Source: Daphnia carinata
Taxonomy: Eukaryota > Arthropoda > Branchiopoda > Diplostraca > Daphniidae
DNA: 64,000 nucleotides
Assembly (NCBI RefSeq): GCF_022539665.2
Contig: NC_081332.1
Location: 4,249,884-4,313,883, forward strand
Reading direction: 5' to 3'
In this document: positions 40,847-52,570 of the stretch, one piece after another
Numbering within the stretch: position 1 is the stretch's first letter
Layout of the letters: each line of letters opens with the position of its first letter
The notes under the pieces: generated by a model
Database searches by the model: none
Told to the model about the DNA's origin: nothing
What the model saw: only the letters and a program-made list of their open reading frames with translations
Translations under genes and position numbers: made by a program

Positions 40847-41814
40847 GTACAACGGGTCACGTTCATTGAAAATATTAAAAATAGAAAAACATTTCATCGT
40901 GATGGGATGAAAATTTTTCGTGAATAAGGGGATACGACCATTTGGCGAAGTCTAAAAGCATCGTACAGTGTGACCCCAGGCAGAGCTTCGTTTGCTAACA
41001 AGGTCCCACCAGATTTTACGTAACCCAATATCTAATCGGCGGAATGTACTCTGCGTAATGGCATTTAAAAGCATTTTCCACACATGTTGGTTAAATCTGA
41101 ACATATTTTTTTTTTTTTTAATGGGAGAGAATAATTTCGCTTTGAATTGCAAGAAAATAAAGATGGCGGCAAAAAGAGTGCAATCATTTTCAGGGCTTTT
41201 TTTTTTTTCATCAGGTAATGAGATGCGCTTCAGTTAACTCAATGTTCGAAATTTAACTGCAGAGCAGCTATTAGACCTTGTCGCCTATCACTTTTCCTTT
41301 GATCATTTTCCATTTTTATTTAAATCGATTTAAATTAGAATGCTACATCATCAACGAACATTTCTTTTGTTTTCCTCTAAAGAAACAACTTTCGTTAAAT
41401 GGTAAATTGAAACAAAATTGGAATTCAATTTCTGAATGAAAAATATTTCATTCGCCAAATTGAAAATACAAAAAAAAAAAAGAATCCATAATCAAAAAAT
41501 TTGCTCACGTGAAAACAACGCGAGCCAAAACAAAATCAAATTACTCGCAGAAACGACTATTGATTAAAAGATGAACCTCAAATTCAATACGATAACACTA
41601 AACGCAATCGCATTCTTATTCAACGCCCGTAACTACTCTCATCTTTACACAAGTGATCCTATTGTTAAACGCTTTTTTCTAATCAAAAACAAATACAAAA
41701 CGTCCATTATCAAGTACTAACATGTCTCTCTTGTGCATGCAGGAAACGTCCACAAACAAAAAAAGAAAAAAAGAAAAAAAGACGGGAAGCCCGGAAGGGC
41801 CCTGGGTAATCAAC

Positions 41815-44800
41815 ATGGCGGCAAGATGGAATCAAAACGTCTCAGCCGGACAAGAATATCTAAACTTCTCGACGTGGCCGTTAGATTCGTACTACAACTA
41901 CTTATTGCACTATTGCAACAACAACACGGCCAGCGTCTGCTGTCAATGGAATAACTGCACTGATGTCTCAACATACATCTTAGAAGGCACCAACAGCAGC
42001 AACGCAACCGATTATTGGATCAACTCGACAAACCCACAGAGGCCAGAAGACAATCTGATATTTACCAGCTTGACTTCAGCCATCTTGGGAGTTCTCATAC
42101 TGGCCACTATTATTGGTAAAAAAAAAAAAAAAAAAAAACAGAAATCCAAAAAAACCCTTTTTTCTACGTGTCACATTACTCGTCTTAAGTGCAATGCCCC
42201 CCCATCAGAGTACGATCGATAAATGAAAGAGCGGCAATATGATAGTGACCATCAACGTCGTATCGAATGAACGGGACTTGCCTACTAAAGACTGTAGAAA
42301 CGTCACACCGATACGATTATACTGTCCTTGGCCAACAGTTGGTTCATTGAATATCCCCGTTGAAACACGCGACGATTGACGTTTCGTGAATAAAACCATT
42401 AGATTATTACAAGCGCTTTCACCTCGCACGGCTATTTCTCACTTGTCATTAAAACGCAAAAAAAAAAAAAAAAAAAAAACAAAGATGAATATGTGAAGAG
42501 AGTGCACGAGTGGCGTCGCAACTGCACGGCACCTAGCGGGAAAGTACCCCTCGAATAACTGTTAAAAACGCGAAAATGAAGCCATCACTTCGTAAATGAC
42601 GAATGCTTGAATAGAATCGCCCCCTTTCCATCTTTGCAAACATTTACATCCAAAAGAGAATTTCATCATAGGGTTTTTAATGTGTGTGTGACAAGTGAAC
42701 TCGATTGAGAAAGCCCATAAACAAATCCCATCTGCACATAAACACATATTGCGGCAGCAATCTAGACACACTTTGTGTGTGTGTGTGTGTGTGTGGCATC
42801 GTCCAAATAGCTGCGACGGGTCTTGTATAATGCAAGTTTCAGTGCGAATTGCAGCGAGAGAAAATCAAAACATAAAGAGTGCAACCAACGTCATAGAATC
42901 CATTTTCATGAATTCTCGATTGCTATGCATGGCCTTCCTACGGCTTCTTATTAATCGACAACGAGTACGTACCTCGTCGAGGTAGACATGCAACTTTGAT
43001 ATACACACACACACCCCCCCCCCACCCAACTAAAATAAGCCAAAACTTTTTCGTCCGGCTGATTTTTTTTTTCGCCCAACGCGTTCACCACCTTTTTTCG
43101 ACGTCCACACAAATTAATGGCTACTCAGAAGATGAAGAGCTTCGTCAAGGAAACCATAAAAACAAGTTATCATCGGTCAATAACCATCACACGGAAAGAA
43201 ACTCGATCGTGGGGGAAAAGAAAAAAATGATAAACAGGAACTTTTTTTTTAATCCAACACTGGGCAAAGTTTGTCAGGTCGGAAAATGAGCCCATTGGTC
43301 GAGTTACCAAGTTTTGGCTAAAGAAAAGTCCATCGTAAAATCACGAATTATTTCGGCGAGGGAATGCGCTTTAACATTTTGCGTCCATGTGCACCAACAT
43401 CTGTTGGCATGGAGAATCAATAAATGCGCAGCAGAATGCAGCGCCATTTCTCTCTTGTCATCTTCAATCTCCATACGCTCTGACATGTTAAAGGCATTCC
43501 GTTAAATTGAATTTTCATGCGCAACCCGCCAAGTTCTCGGACCATTTCCATTTTTCAAAAAAAAAAAAAAAAAAAAAATGAAAAATAAAGAAGAGGCAAA
43601 ATACAAATACGTTCTCGACGTTTCCAAGTGTTTGAAACATGCGCCATCATCGACATAGCCAAAAAAAGAAGAAGGCGGAGCGCGTGTTACACACACGCTG
43701 ATGATTGCGTCCGTTACAAAGAGGCAGGTCAATATGGAATCAAGCGGTTTTAGACACGTACACGCACAATGTCTCCCCCCCCCTTTTTGTTTAGATTCTT
43801 CTTAAAAAGAGCGAGTTCAATCATACACAGCAGAGGACCAAAATTCGATTTTTCTTTGGGAGGAAGAATGAGAAGTTGGTAGACGGGCACGAACGCACGA
43901 CATCCGACACTTGTTGCCACGGCAATAGTGCGGATCACAACAACAAAGTTAAAACGATTTCGCAATCTTCTTGGAAGACAACACTTAAGCGAACGCACGT
44001 TTCACATTTCTGCACTTGAGATTTAAATTGAAAAATTGTGTCGATCCAATAGGTAATGTCTTCGTTATTGCTGCCATTCTTCTGGAGCGACACCTGCACT
44101 CGGTTGCCAATTACCTGATCGTCTCTCTGGCTGTGGCCGACCTCCTTGTTGCCTGTTTGGTGATGCCACTAGGTGCCGTCTACGAGGTAATCAATTATTC
44201 AATTACAAAAAATCAAAGATGTGTTTGGCGTAAAAGATTCAAATTCTTTCAAATGAAAACAAAAATATTGTCCCACGTGACACGCGCCCCAATAGAATTG
44301 CAAAATCGTATTAAAAAACAAACAAAACGACCACCGACAACATAAAAACTAATTGACGTCATACCCCCCACTGCTGCAGAATCTAACTTTTGCTTCCGTT
44401 TGGCTTCAATTAACACGCCAAACCATCTGCGCTTCACCCAACTGAGCTTTTAATTCTTTATTCAGACACAGTAATCCCACCGTTGCTCAAGTCGGAGCAA
44501 AAGCCTCTATATAATATACTGTAGCAATACAAGTCTCGCCTCTTTCTTTAATACGATCCACGCCCTCCCTCTTTTTAATGTCAGCACGCACACCACAAGT
44601 ATTAACAATATATACACGCACACACAGACAACGAGACGGGGTAGAAAAAATCCCGAGAAGAGATTTGACACTCCTTTTCGCTACCCATTAGAATGGAGGT
44701 ACCCAAAAGAGCAGAGTTTTCTACGCCTTTGCAACAATAAGCAAGTGAAAACTTTTTCCTTTTGAAAGATTGCATCGCATTTTCCCAACAAGGGTTGCAT

Positions 44801-46717
44801 GAATAATGTGTTCTGGTTAACACAACAAAGCAAGACAGAATAATATTTAAAAAATAATAATGGAAAAGCGTCTAGGCTGGTGCATCGTCCATCTAATCTA
44901 TGATGTACAAATGTGTTCTTCAAAAATAAAATAAAATAAATAAAACAGATTAGCCAAAGATGGATTCTGGGACCGGAATTATGCGACATGTGGACATCAT
45001 CCGACGTGCTCTGTTGCACCGCATCTATTCTTCACTTGGTTGCCATAGCAACCGACAGGTAAATGAACATCAACTACATTTTTCAGTGTGCAAATCCCCA
45101 CGGACGAGATGACCCGACATCAAATATTACCACCCCAGAAACGATATCACGTTCAGTAACAAACCCAACAAAAGACAAGAGGAAAACAAATTGAATCATA
45201 AACACATCGGACCACAATGAGAAACGAGTTCGCTATACGACTGCTCATGATTCGATTTTTTTTCCGCCTTTACTTGCCTAACGTCGACACAAAAGAAAAA
45301 GCTTTCACTTTGCCCCCCCCCCCCTTCAAAATATAGTTACCGGTGTAAGTATATCCACTTCAAAGAGAAACCTAGTCCGTCTACATTAAACGTACTGTAA
45401 AGAAGCGCATCACACGCTCCGATAGGGATGCAACATCAGCTGTAATAGGCATAGATGTGTGTGTCCATTACTTAGATGTTGCTATCCTCTCTATAAACTA
45501 ATCCCATCCGCGCTGCCCAGCCCTCCGCTTTTGCCTATTTCCTTTGAAGTATCCCTGGTCATCTGACGGCAAAGGCTCATCATTATCCTCGTTTCATACT
45601 AACTTTCTCTCTGTATTATTTCCTTTGGCTTTGATTAAAAGATACTGGGCCGTGACTAATCTCGACTACATCCACAATCGGAACGTCAGCCGCATCGGGA
45701 CGATGGTAACAAACAATACTTTTGTTACTTGCGGGACAAACTCATTTTTTAAATCTTCCAAAATGCGGGGGATAAAAAAAACAATAGATCTTCCTCGTCT
45801 GGGCGGTGGCATTGGTCGTGTCCGTCGCGCCGCTTTTTGGCTGGAAAGACGCGGAATTTCTGGACAGAGTCAACATCCAACAGCGTTGCCTCATTAGTCA
45901 AGATGTCTCTTATCAAATTTTCGCCACATGCGCCACGTTCTACGTTCCGTTGGCTGTCATCCTTATCGTTTACTGGAAGATCTTCCAGACGGCCAGACGA
46001 AGGATAAGGAAGCGCGTCAATCAACAACAAGGCCAGCAGCTGGACCATTCGCACCTCAACCGCGATCGCAAAATGATTCGACGCTGGTTCAAGTGCGCGG
46101 CAGCCTCTTCGTCGGCCGAAGAATCCGAACACATCAAAGAAGACGAGCCCCAAGCCCGAACGAGTAGCGACAACGTCATGGCCGTCGGTCAAGACGAGCA
46201 TATCGCTGCCGATCAGCAAACGACGGCCTTCACGATCGAAATTCCCGAAATGACGCCGTCAATCACGTCGGAAAATGTCGTACCCGTTGCAGTCAATCGA
46301 CAATCGCCACTCAACGGTTCGACGGTGGCCCTGAGCAGCCCAGTCATTAAAACAATGGCGCCAGCGACGACTAACATGGCCAAAACAACGGAGAACGCGG
46401 TTCGAAAGAAAAGAGAAACGCTCGAAGCCAAACGCGAACGCAAAGCAGCCAAGACGTTAGCCATCATAACGGGTGCATTTGTTATGTGTTGGCTGCCATT
46501 CTTTGTCTGCGCGCTGCTGATGCCTTTAAGACCCGATTGGGTCTTTGACGAGACAATGCTCTCCGTCTTCCTTTGGCTCGGCTATTTCAATTCCACGCTC
46601 AACCCCATTATCTACACCATCTTCAGTCCAGAGTTTCGGCAGGCGTTCAAACGGCTACTTTGCGGCAAGTCGGCCGTCAACGGAACCTCAGCTTATCGGC
46701 CGCGTAAACTTCGTTGA
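41815..46717 (+). CDS. 5-HT1: 5-HT1-type serotonin receptor, paralogue 1
   Basis: A 512-residue seven-transmembrane amine receptor, expected to bind serotonin and couple to Gi to lower cAMP. Exons are 41815-42115, 44053-44186, 44949-45058, 45642-45705 and 45788-46717 (TGA); phases join. The start at 41815 (CAACATGG) is the first ATG after a good acceptor at 41742; earlier in-frame ATGs at 41722 and 41737 lie before it. The extracellular N-terminus has many N-x-S/T sites. Seen: GNVFVI (TM1), [17 protein letters not shown] (TM2), the amine-binding Asp D164 in [16 protein letters not shown] (DRY, residues 181-183), [13 protein letters not shown] (ECL2 Cys and TM5), a long charged third loop, [15 protein letters not shown] and CWLPFF (TM6), and [23 protein letters not shown] (TM7). 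These blocks match arthropod 5-HT1 receptors best. The 1A versus 1B subtype is not resolved. Confidence 0.93.
42116..44052 (+). other. Intron 1 of 5-HT1 paralogue 1
   Basis: A 1,937-bp phase 1 intron between the TM1 halves of the reading frame. It contains an A run at its 5' end, (TG)11 at 42774-42795 and C and A runs. No internal gene was recognised. Confidence 0.75.
42774..42795. repeat. (TG)11 microsatellite
   Basis: Uninterrupted TG run inside the first intron of the plus-strand 5-HT1 gene. Confidence 0.9.
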
Positions 46718-47448
46718 AAAAAGAAAAAATTTCCAAAAACAAAAACGATCCGAATTTTTAACGACGGTTCAAACAATGCACGTATACGACCGAAACGCGT
46801 TGCCTACACACAAAAAAGAACCATGCGTATTTTTTGTTTATTATCCGATGGAAACGAAGCGATTCGGTGAAAGGACTTTGTTGTTGAATTTGCCACGTTT
46901 TTCCCCCAAAATTAAAAAAAAAAAAATTGATATATCATTAAACGTTCCAATCCCTCCGTATCACGTTATGTACCGTTTCGCTTCTCATCATTAAATATTA
47001 AAAAAAAAGCCAGTGAAACTTCTCGTTTGTGTCATCTAAAATGTTATTTGTTATTTGCGGCAGACGACAAAAACTCCATGAAAACAAACAGTGTAATATT
47101 TTAAAAATATATATATTATTCCTTTCTTTCCTATTTATCAAATATTATGGCTGTCACGATGTACGATCACCTGTTCGTGTTCCCTCTGGTAAATGCGACA
47201 AAAATTGAATCGATAAAACGTTGCATTGCAACACACGGATGTGAACAGATTTGCAAGAGCAGAAAGAGATTTAAAAGAGGGAGAGTGTGCGTGATGCATG
47301 TTTTGCTGTCGAGCGATGAATGTGTTTTTTTTTTAAGCGTGCATGTGCGATTTGCGTGTACCATTGTTGTTAATTTTCCCTTTTCGCGTGTTTTCCTTTC
47401 GATGGCCAAAAATGTTGTACATAACAACTTGAAAATTCATGTGTAACA

Positions 47449-47454
47449 AATAAA
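47449..47454 (+). terminator. Candidate poly(A) signal for 5-HT1 paralogue 1
   Basis: AATAAA about 730 nt after the stop codon, in AT-rich sequence. It would give a 3' UTR of normal size. Confidence 0.35.
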
Positions 47455-49381
47455 CTCAAATAAGAGCAAAATACTTCGTTTCAAAATTTAATTCCACAAG
47501 AAATTAAAATTTTTTTACAAAGGAAAATTCTTTTCGTACTTTTCTAAGCTAAATTATTCATTTGTTGCTCATTTATTTCACGCTGTGGTCGAGGGTATAT
47601 GAGTCAGATTCTACGAGTTTCTCCATCAACAAGATTATTAATATTCAGAAGTCATAAAAATTTTTGACATGAAAAAGGCCGAGAGCAATTTAAAGAATGG
47701 AATTTCTTCCAAAATTAGAATTCCGCACACCTGATTCCCCACTCCTTTTGTACTTTGATTTTCGTTAAATTGCCACCGATTTTTTTTCATACGAATATAT
47801 CAAGTTTTGTTTGACGCCATCTAGCGGACAGTTCCTCAGTAAAACAAAAAAATACGAAAAAAATATCGGATTCCGACAAAATATCTTCATCCCATCAAAA
47901 ATAATCGGTCGGAAGAAATACAAAGGGCAGAAACAGTTAAGCTTTCGCTCATAATGCCACTTTTTCTTGCTTCCGGTGACCGGTGATTACGTAGGTCAAT
48001 CAGTACACTATACATTGGAAAAAAAAGGACGCCATCTATTATTACGCTTTTTGGTGCGCACGTACCCATGAATGAAAAAAAATCTATTTCCCACCCACCA
48101 CTCTCTTTTTTAATATTTTGGCTCTACAGTACTAACACTACTACAATACAGTTCCCCATAGTATTTGGGTTCGTCACAAACGAGTAGTAATGAACACGCC
48201 CCGGTAGGAGTCAGTCCACAAATCTGTGCCTAGGGGGAGACGGGGAAATCTATGGAGGAATCTGGACAAGAACAAATGAGATTGATTGTGTCCTACTCCT
48301 ACACCTATCTCTTGGTCAAACGAAAGAAAATGGCGAGGGAGGGTAGGGAAGATGAAGCGTTCTCATCTTCTCTGAAAACTCATCGCCATTTTCATTGATT
48401 TTCCCTTATATTCCATGTGCTTCCATCAAACAGAGCGGAAGGCTCAACTTATCTCAGTCCCCTCCCCCTCCCTCTACTTTCTCTTCTTCGCGCATTAGAT
48501 AACGTGGATTTTTCTCTTCTGTCGTCGTTATCCAGTTGGGTTAACATCAGAAACATAAATAACAAAAAAAAAAAAGGACGAAATCTCGGACACGGAAGGA
48601 AGACCCCCCCCCCCCCCAAACGCTTCACATCATCCAGACGGAAAAGGAACTCCCGCGTTTTTTCCCTACTCAAAACTTGGGTCATTATACCATACTTATA
48701 CCATGCATCTTTCCATCCACTTTTCTCGTGTTTTCGTCTTTTTGAACAACTCTCCCATAATAAGCGAAAAAAAAAATCGCAAAAACAAAAGCTTGAAGGA
48801 CTAAAAAAAATGGCTGTGGCGATCCAAAAGAAAAGGAAGGAAGCGATAAGGAATTCTGCACACGATTTTCTACATCGTACATTTCTACTGGGCTAACACC
48901 AGCGTGAATGTCACAAAATTCAGGAACATGTCACAAATCTCAAATCCCCACTCTCCAGCAAAATCCTGCACAATAACTGTGAGCAACTGAGTCTTTAATC
49001 GACCACTAGATGGCGAAAACTTTACGTAAGAGAGAAAAAAAGAGCATTTTTTTAAACAAAATAAAAAGGTCAACAGTTTTGAATGGCATAATGAAATGTC
49101 ACGGTACAAAAAAACATGTCTGAACGCGTCAAAATTGATCACTTGGCCAGTCTGTTCAATCTATGGCCGCCGGTCAATGACACTAACAACATAAAAAATG
49201 TGAAAAATCATTTCACAACAACAAAGTGATGCTAGGGAAAACCCCTTCAAAAAGTCTATTTATTAAGAGAGTATTTAATAAAACATAAATAAATGGCGCC
49301 TCGTGATGATGTTACCGTGGCGTGACTAGTTTAGCGTCAAATGGGGTAGTCGAAAAAGCCTCAGACTCCGTGTTTGTTGTA

Positions 49382-49404
49382 CCCCCCCCCCCCTTTTTTT
49401 TTTT
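49382..49404. repeat. C12-T11 compound pyrimidine tract
   Basis: Twelve C run directly into 11 T; on the minus strand this reads A11-G12, the same arrangement as at 33369-33394. Confidence 0.85.
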
Positions 49405-49937
49405 AAGAGTTTAACGTAACTGAAAGGATACGGTGGTCAATCGCATCCAATCCACGCGGTGTCGCGATTTGTGCCTAGCAACGGCAATTGTATCCCCCCG
49501 CCTCTCTTTCTGAAAACGGTTCATACCCTTCCCATTTTTACACCCAATCTCTCAGCACGTCTTCGGATACACACGTGGCCCTCGTTTGATTGTGGAAAGA
49601 CGTAATAAATGAATTATCACGTCTTTTTTACTACAAGATCCAACTACAAAGTCACTGCAATCCGTCACTTAACAACCGCCGAATCAGTAAAAACCTATGC
49701 ACGTGCTGAAGGGATTAAACAGCTATTCATCGCTAACACTAAAAAATAAAGGAAGAGACGCAAAAATGGGGGGATAGGTCGTTACGGTCCAGCCAATCGA
49801 TCGGTGGGACAAAAATAAATAGGCAAGCAATGGCCTTTCGTTGGCAGCCAACCGAATCACTTCAACACGTGCGTCAGTACATTAGCTACAAGAATCTTGG
49901 GGGATTTAGAAGGGTAAAGCTGATTAATTTAAGAAGC

Positions 49938-49978
49938 AAGTTGTAATTTGATTACGGGGTGCAATCAAATTAAAACTT
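49938..49978. other. Inverted repeat / hairpin
   Basis: TAATTTGATT (49944-49953) and AATCAAATTA (49963-49972) are perfect complements around a 9-nt loop. After one mismatch, five further pairs extend the stem to 16 positions. It is too short for a typical microRNA precursor. Confidence 0.6.
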
Positions 49979-52570
49979 TTTAAGTGGAAGAAAAAGATGA
50001 GCAAAAAAAGAAGTTTCAGACAATACCAAAACATTTTAGTCATTGTCTATCTTTCAAGAATTTTGAAAAAACAAACGCTTTTGTTCGAGAAATAAATTTT
50101 TCTGAAAACGTTTAAAAACCAACATTTTAGAAAATAAAAAGGATCAGCTGGAACGCGTCAAAAAAAGCGAAACTGTTGAATCGATCCAAATTGCATAGGG
50201 AAAACGCTGAGAGACGAACAAAAAGGGACCATAGATAACAAAGATGGAGAATCCCCTTGTGAACAGAAATCGTGATGTAGCTAGTAAAACAAAACGGAAA
50301 AAAACAAGAACGATACTATCGAGAGGTTATTTAAAGAGGCGAACCCAACACGACAGAGTTTGAAAGCTTGTACCGTCCATCATCGGTTTCCTATTTCCAA
50401 TAACACGTCAGTCCCTGAACTTGAGTCTCGTGTGGGACCTTTTACGGACTAATCGAAACAAGACGTCATAAATGAAAAAGCATCAACAAGCCTAACGTAG
50501 TTTGTTTGATTGAAGGATGACAAAAATCCATTGTATGTAATGCCACCCTCTTAATTTTACATACACGCTTCAGTGAAAATGGGAGATAAGGTATTGTTTT
50601 CCTACCTTGTAATCCTTGTTAATCCTAGCTTCATTTACGAGGATGAAATGTCAAACCTATATGTATAAGAACAAAAAAGATATTAATAGGTGATCAATGG
50701 AGGACAAATCTGAAGACACGGTACAATCTTAGGGATAGATTATCTTCCCACTAAGGTTTAACATGAAATTTTCACAGTCAAGCATGGTCACATTGTTAAG
50801 CTTCATTATTTTGAGTGCTGTGCAAATAAAAAATGCAATGATTAACATGGAAAGACAATTTTCTTTACACGAAACAGCCAAGGATGTTTTCCCAATTTAA
50901 AAGTGAATACCACTATGCGCGTAAAAATTATTGAAGGATTACCTCGTGAGCTTTATATGATATTATAGGCACTGGATTGACCGTAGGATATTTCTCCTTC
51001 CATAATGTCGTACTTTGCAGCTTTGCCTCGGGGTTCCATCACACTGTTTCATGGTTTTTGTTAAATATTCAATGTTTTCTAAGTAAATAGTTTGTTACCA
51101 TTAAAGTATTTGCTGCCTAACACGCAGCGAAGCAAAAAATGTTAAGACACTCACACCGAAAACTTGAAACAATGAACGATGGAAAAAGATAAAAGAACAA
51201 TGGTAAAAGCCACATTTCGCATTCGACCACGTCATTAGGTGCCTGAGAGACGTTTGAAAGTCGGATGCCTGCCACTAAAACGTTGTCAAATTAAATGAAA
51301 GAATGCAAAGCACCAATTTTTTTTTTTAATTAATTCATTTTTGGTCCCTTAAAAAATTTTCATATGATTCCGTAAACGTTTTTTTTTATTGTAAACGCGT
51401 ATACAAGTGGATATTTAAAAAAATTTATATAAAGGAAAAGAATTGCAAAAATAAAAATCTAATTTATATATCGGGCAAACACGCCATGTGTCGCTAATAC
51501 AAGTTTTTTTTACCCTCTCCCCAGCTTCCTGGACCTTCCTCCTTTTTTCATGGTTGGTCGTGCAGCCTATGGGCAAAAAAAATGGTGTAATGATGTATAA
51601 GAACGACAACGGCGTCGTGGGAATCAGTCCCAACAGCAAAACGAAAAAAAAAGAACTTTTAATATATTTTTACAGCCATTTAATGCGCCTTACAAGTTTT
51701 GCAGAAAGAATAAAGCCCCCCCCCCCCAAGAAAAAATGTATTGTAAAAAATCAAGAAAAAAGTCGAGCAGTGTTGATTGCTTTCTTTGTGCACGCCATCT
51801 ATACAATATTTTTGGCATTAAGTCGTCTGATGAATATTTTTCTACCACTGATTTGCCCTTTTATCGGTCTGTGCTTTCTCTTTTGGAAGGAATAATGATG
51901 TATTGCAAATGATGAAATAAGATGATTAGATCTCACACACAACACAGCAGAAGGCAATTCCCGTTGGGCAGTTGATCCGACTTTTCCCAGCTTTTTTTTT
52001 TCTCTCTCTCTTCCGCGGTAGATATTGATTGGAATCACAGCCGGAAAAAATCAAGACAAACAAAAAGAAAAGAGACTTGTGTATCTGTAGAATAACAATA
52101 GGAGAATGGTGTGCACCGCTCGTTTGATTCATCATGAAAGGACACATCCAGCCAACAAAAATATGAAAATAAACAGTGGCTAACTCGTTAGTTTAAAAGT
52201 CTTTTTCTTTTCTTGTATTGCATACAATATTATTCCTCCATAGATACTTATGTACAATTTCGTATAAAACAAAAGAAACACGGAAAGATCAAATTTTATA
52301 CACAACATTGTACAGAGATAGAAGAAGGGCAAAACAAAATGGAAATAATAATAATCTTCTTATATATCTGATATGAAACATCAACATGTTTTTTATGTCT
52401 GTACGTTATCACGTCGTCAGGAATGGGGGAGTCTCTATGTACAAATATGCAGGTCGTGTCACATTGACGTCAAAGGGTTTAAGTCATATAGTATCAAAAA
52501 ATCTTTTATTCATTTATTTTTCCCCCTCCCCTCGATTAAAAACAAAAAAGGGGAGGGGAAGCGGAAACAA

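Larger units (their letters stand above)
23939..41742. other. 18 kb gene-free region upstream of the first 5-HT1 receptor
   Basis: No protein family was recognised on either strand. The ORFs present are low-complexity (Phe- or Lys-rich, from T or A runs) with no exon-like splice sites joining them. The region carries many A/T runs, C/G runs and dinucleotide repeats, listed separately. It may contain distant 5' UTR exons and enhancers of the 5-HT1 gene or unannotated non-coding RNAs. A TATA-like element is noted at 34339. Confidence 0.5.
46718..52570. other. Spacer between the two convergent 5-HT1 genes
   Basis: A 5.85 kb stretch with no recognised gene. It receives the 3' ends of both receptors. 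ORFs here, such as 159 codons at 48417-48896, are Lys- or Pro-rich without family features. Contents noted are a C12-T11 tract at 49382-49404, a hairpin at 49938-49978, and TTTATT hexamers at 52505 and 52514 that would be AATAAA for the minus-strand gene 50-60 nt after its stop. Confidence 0.55.

Noticed and set aside
48417-48896. 159-codon plus-strand ORF
   Set aside because: Rich in Leu, Pro and Lys from CT and A tracts. It lies between convergent receptor genes without promoter or motif support.
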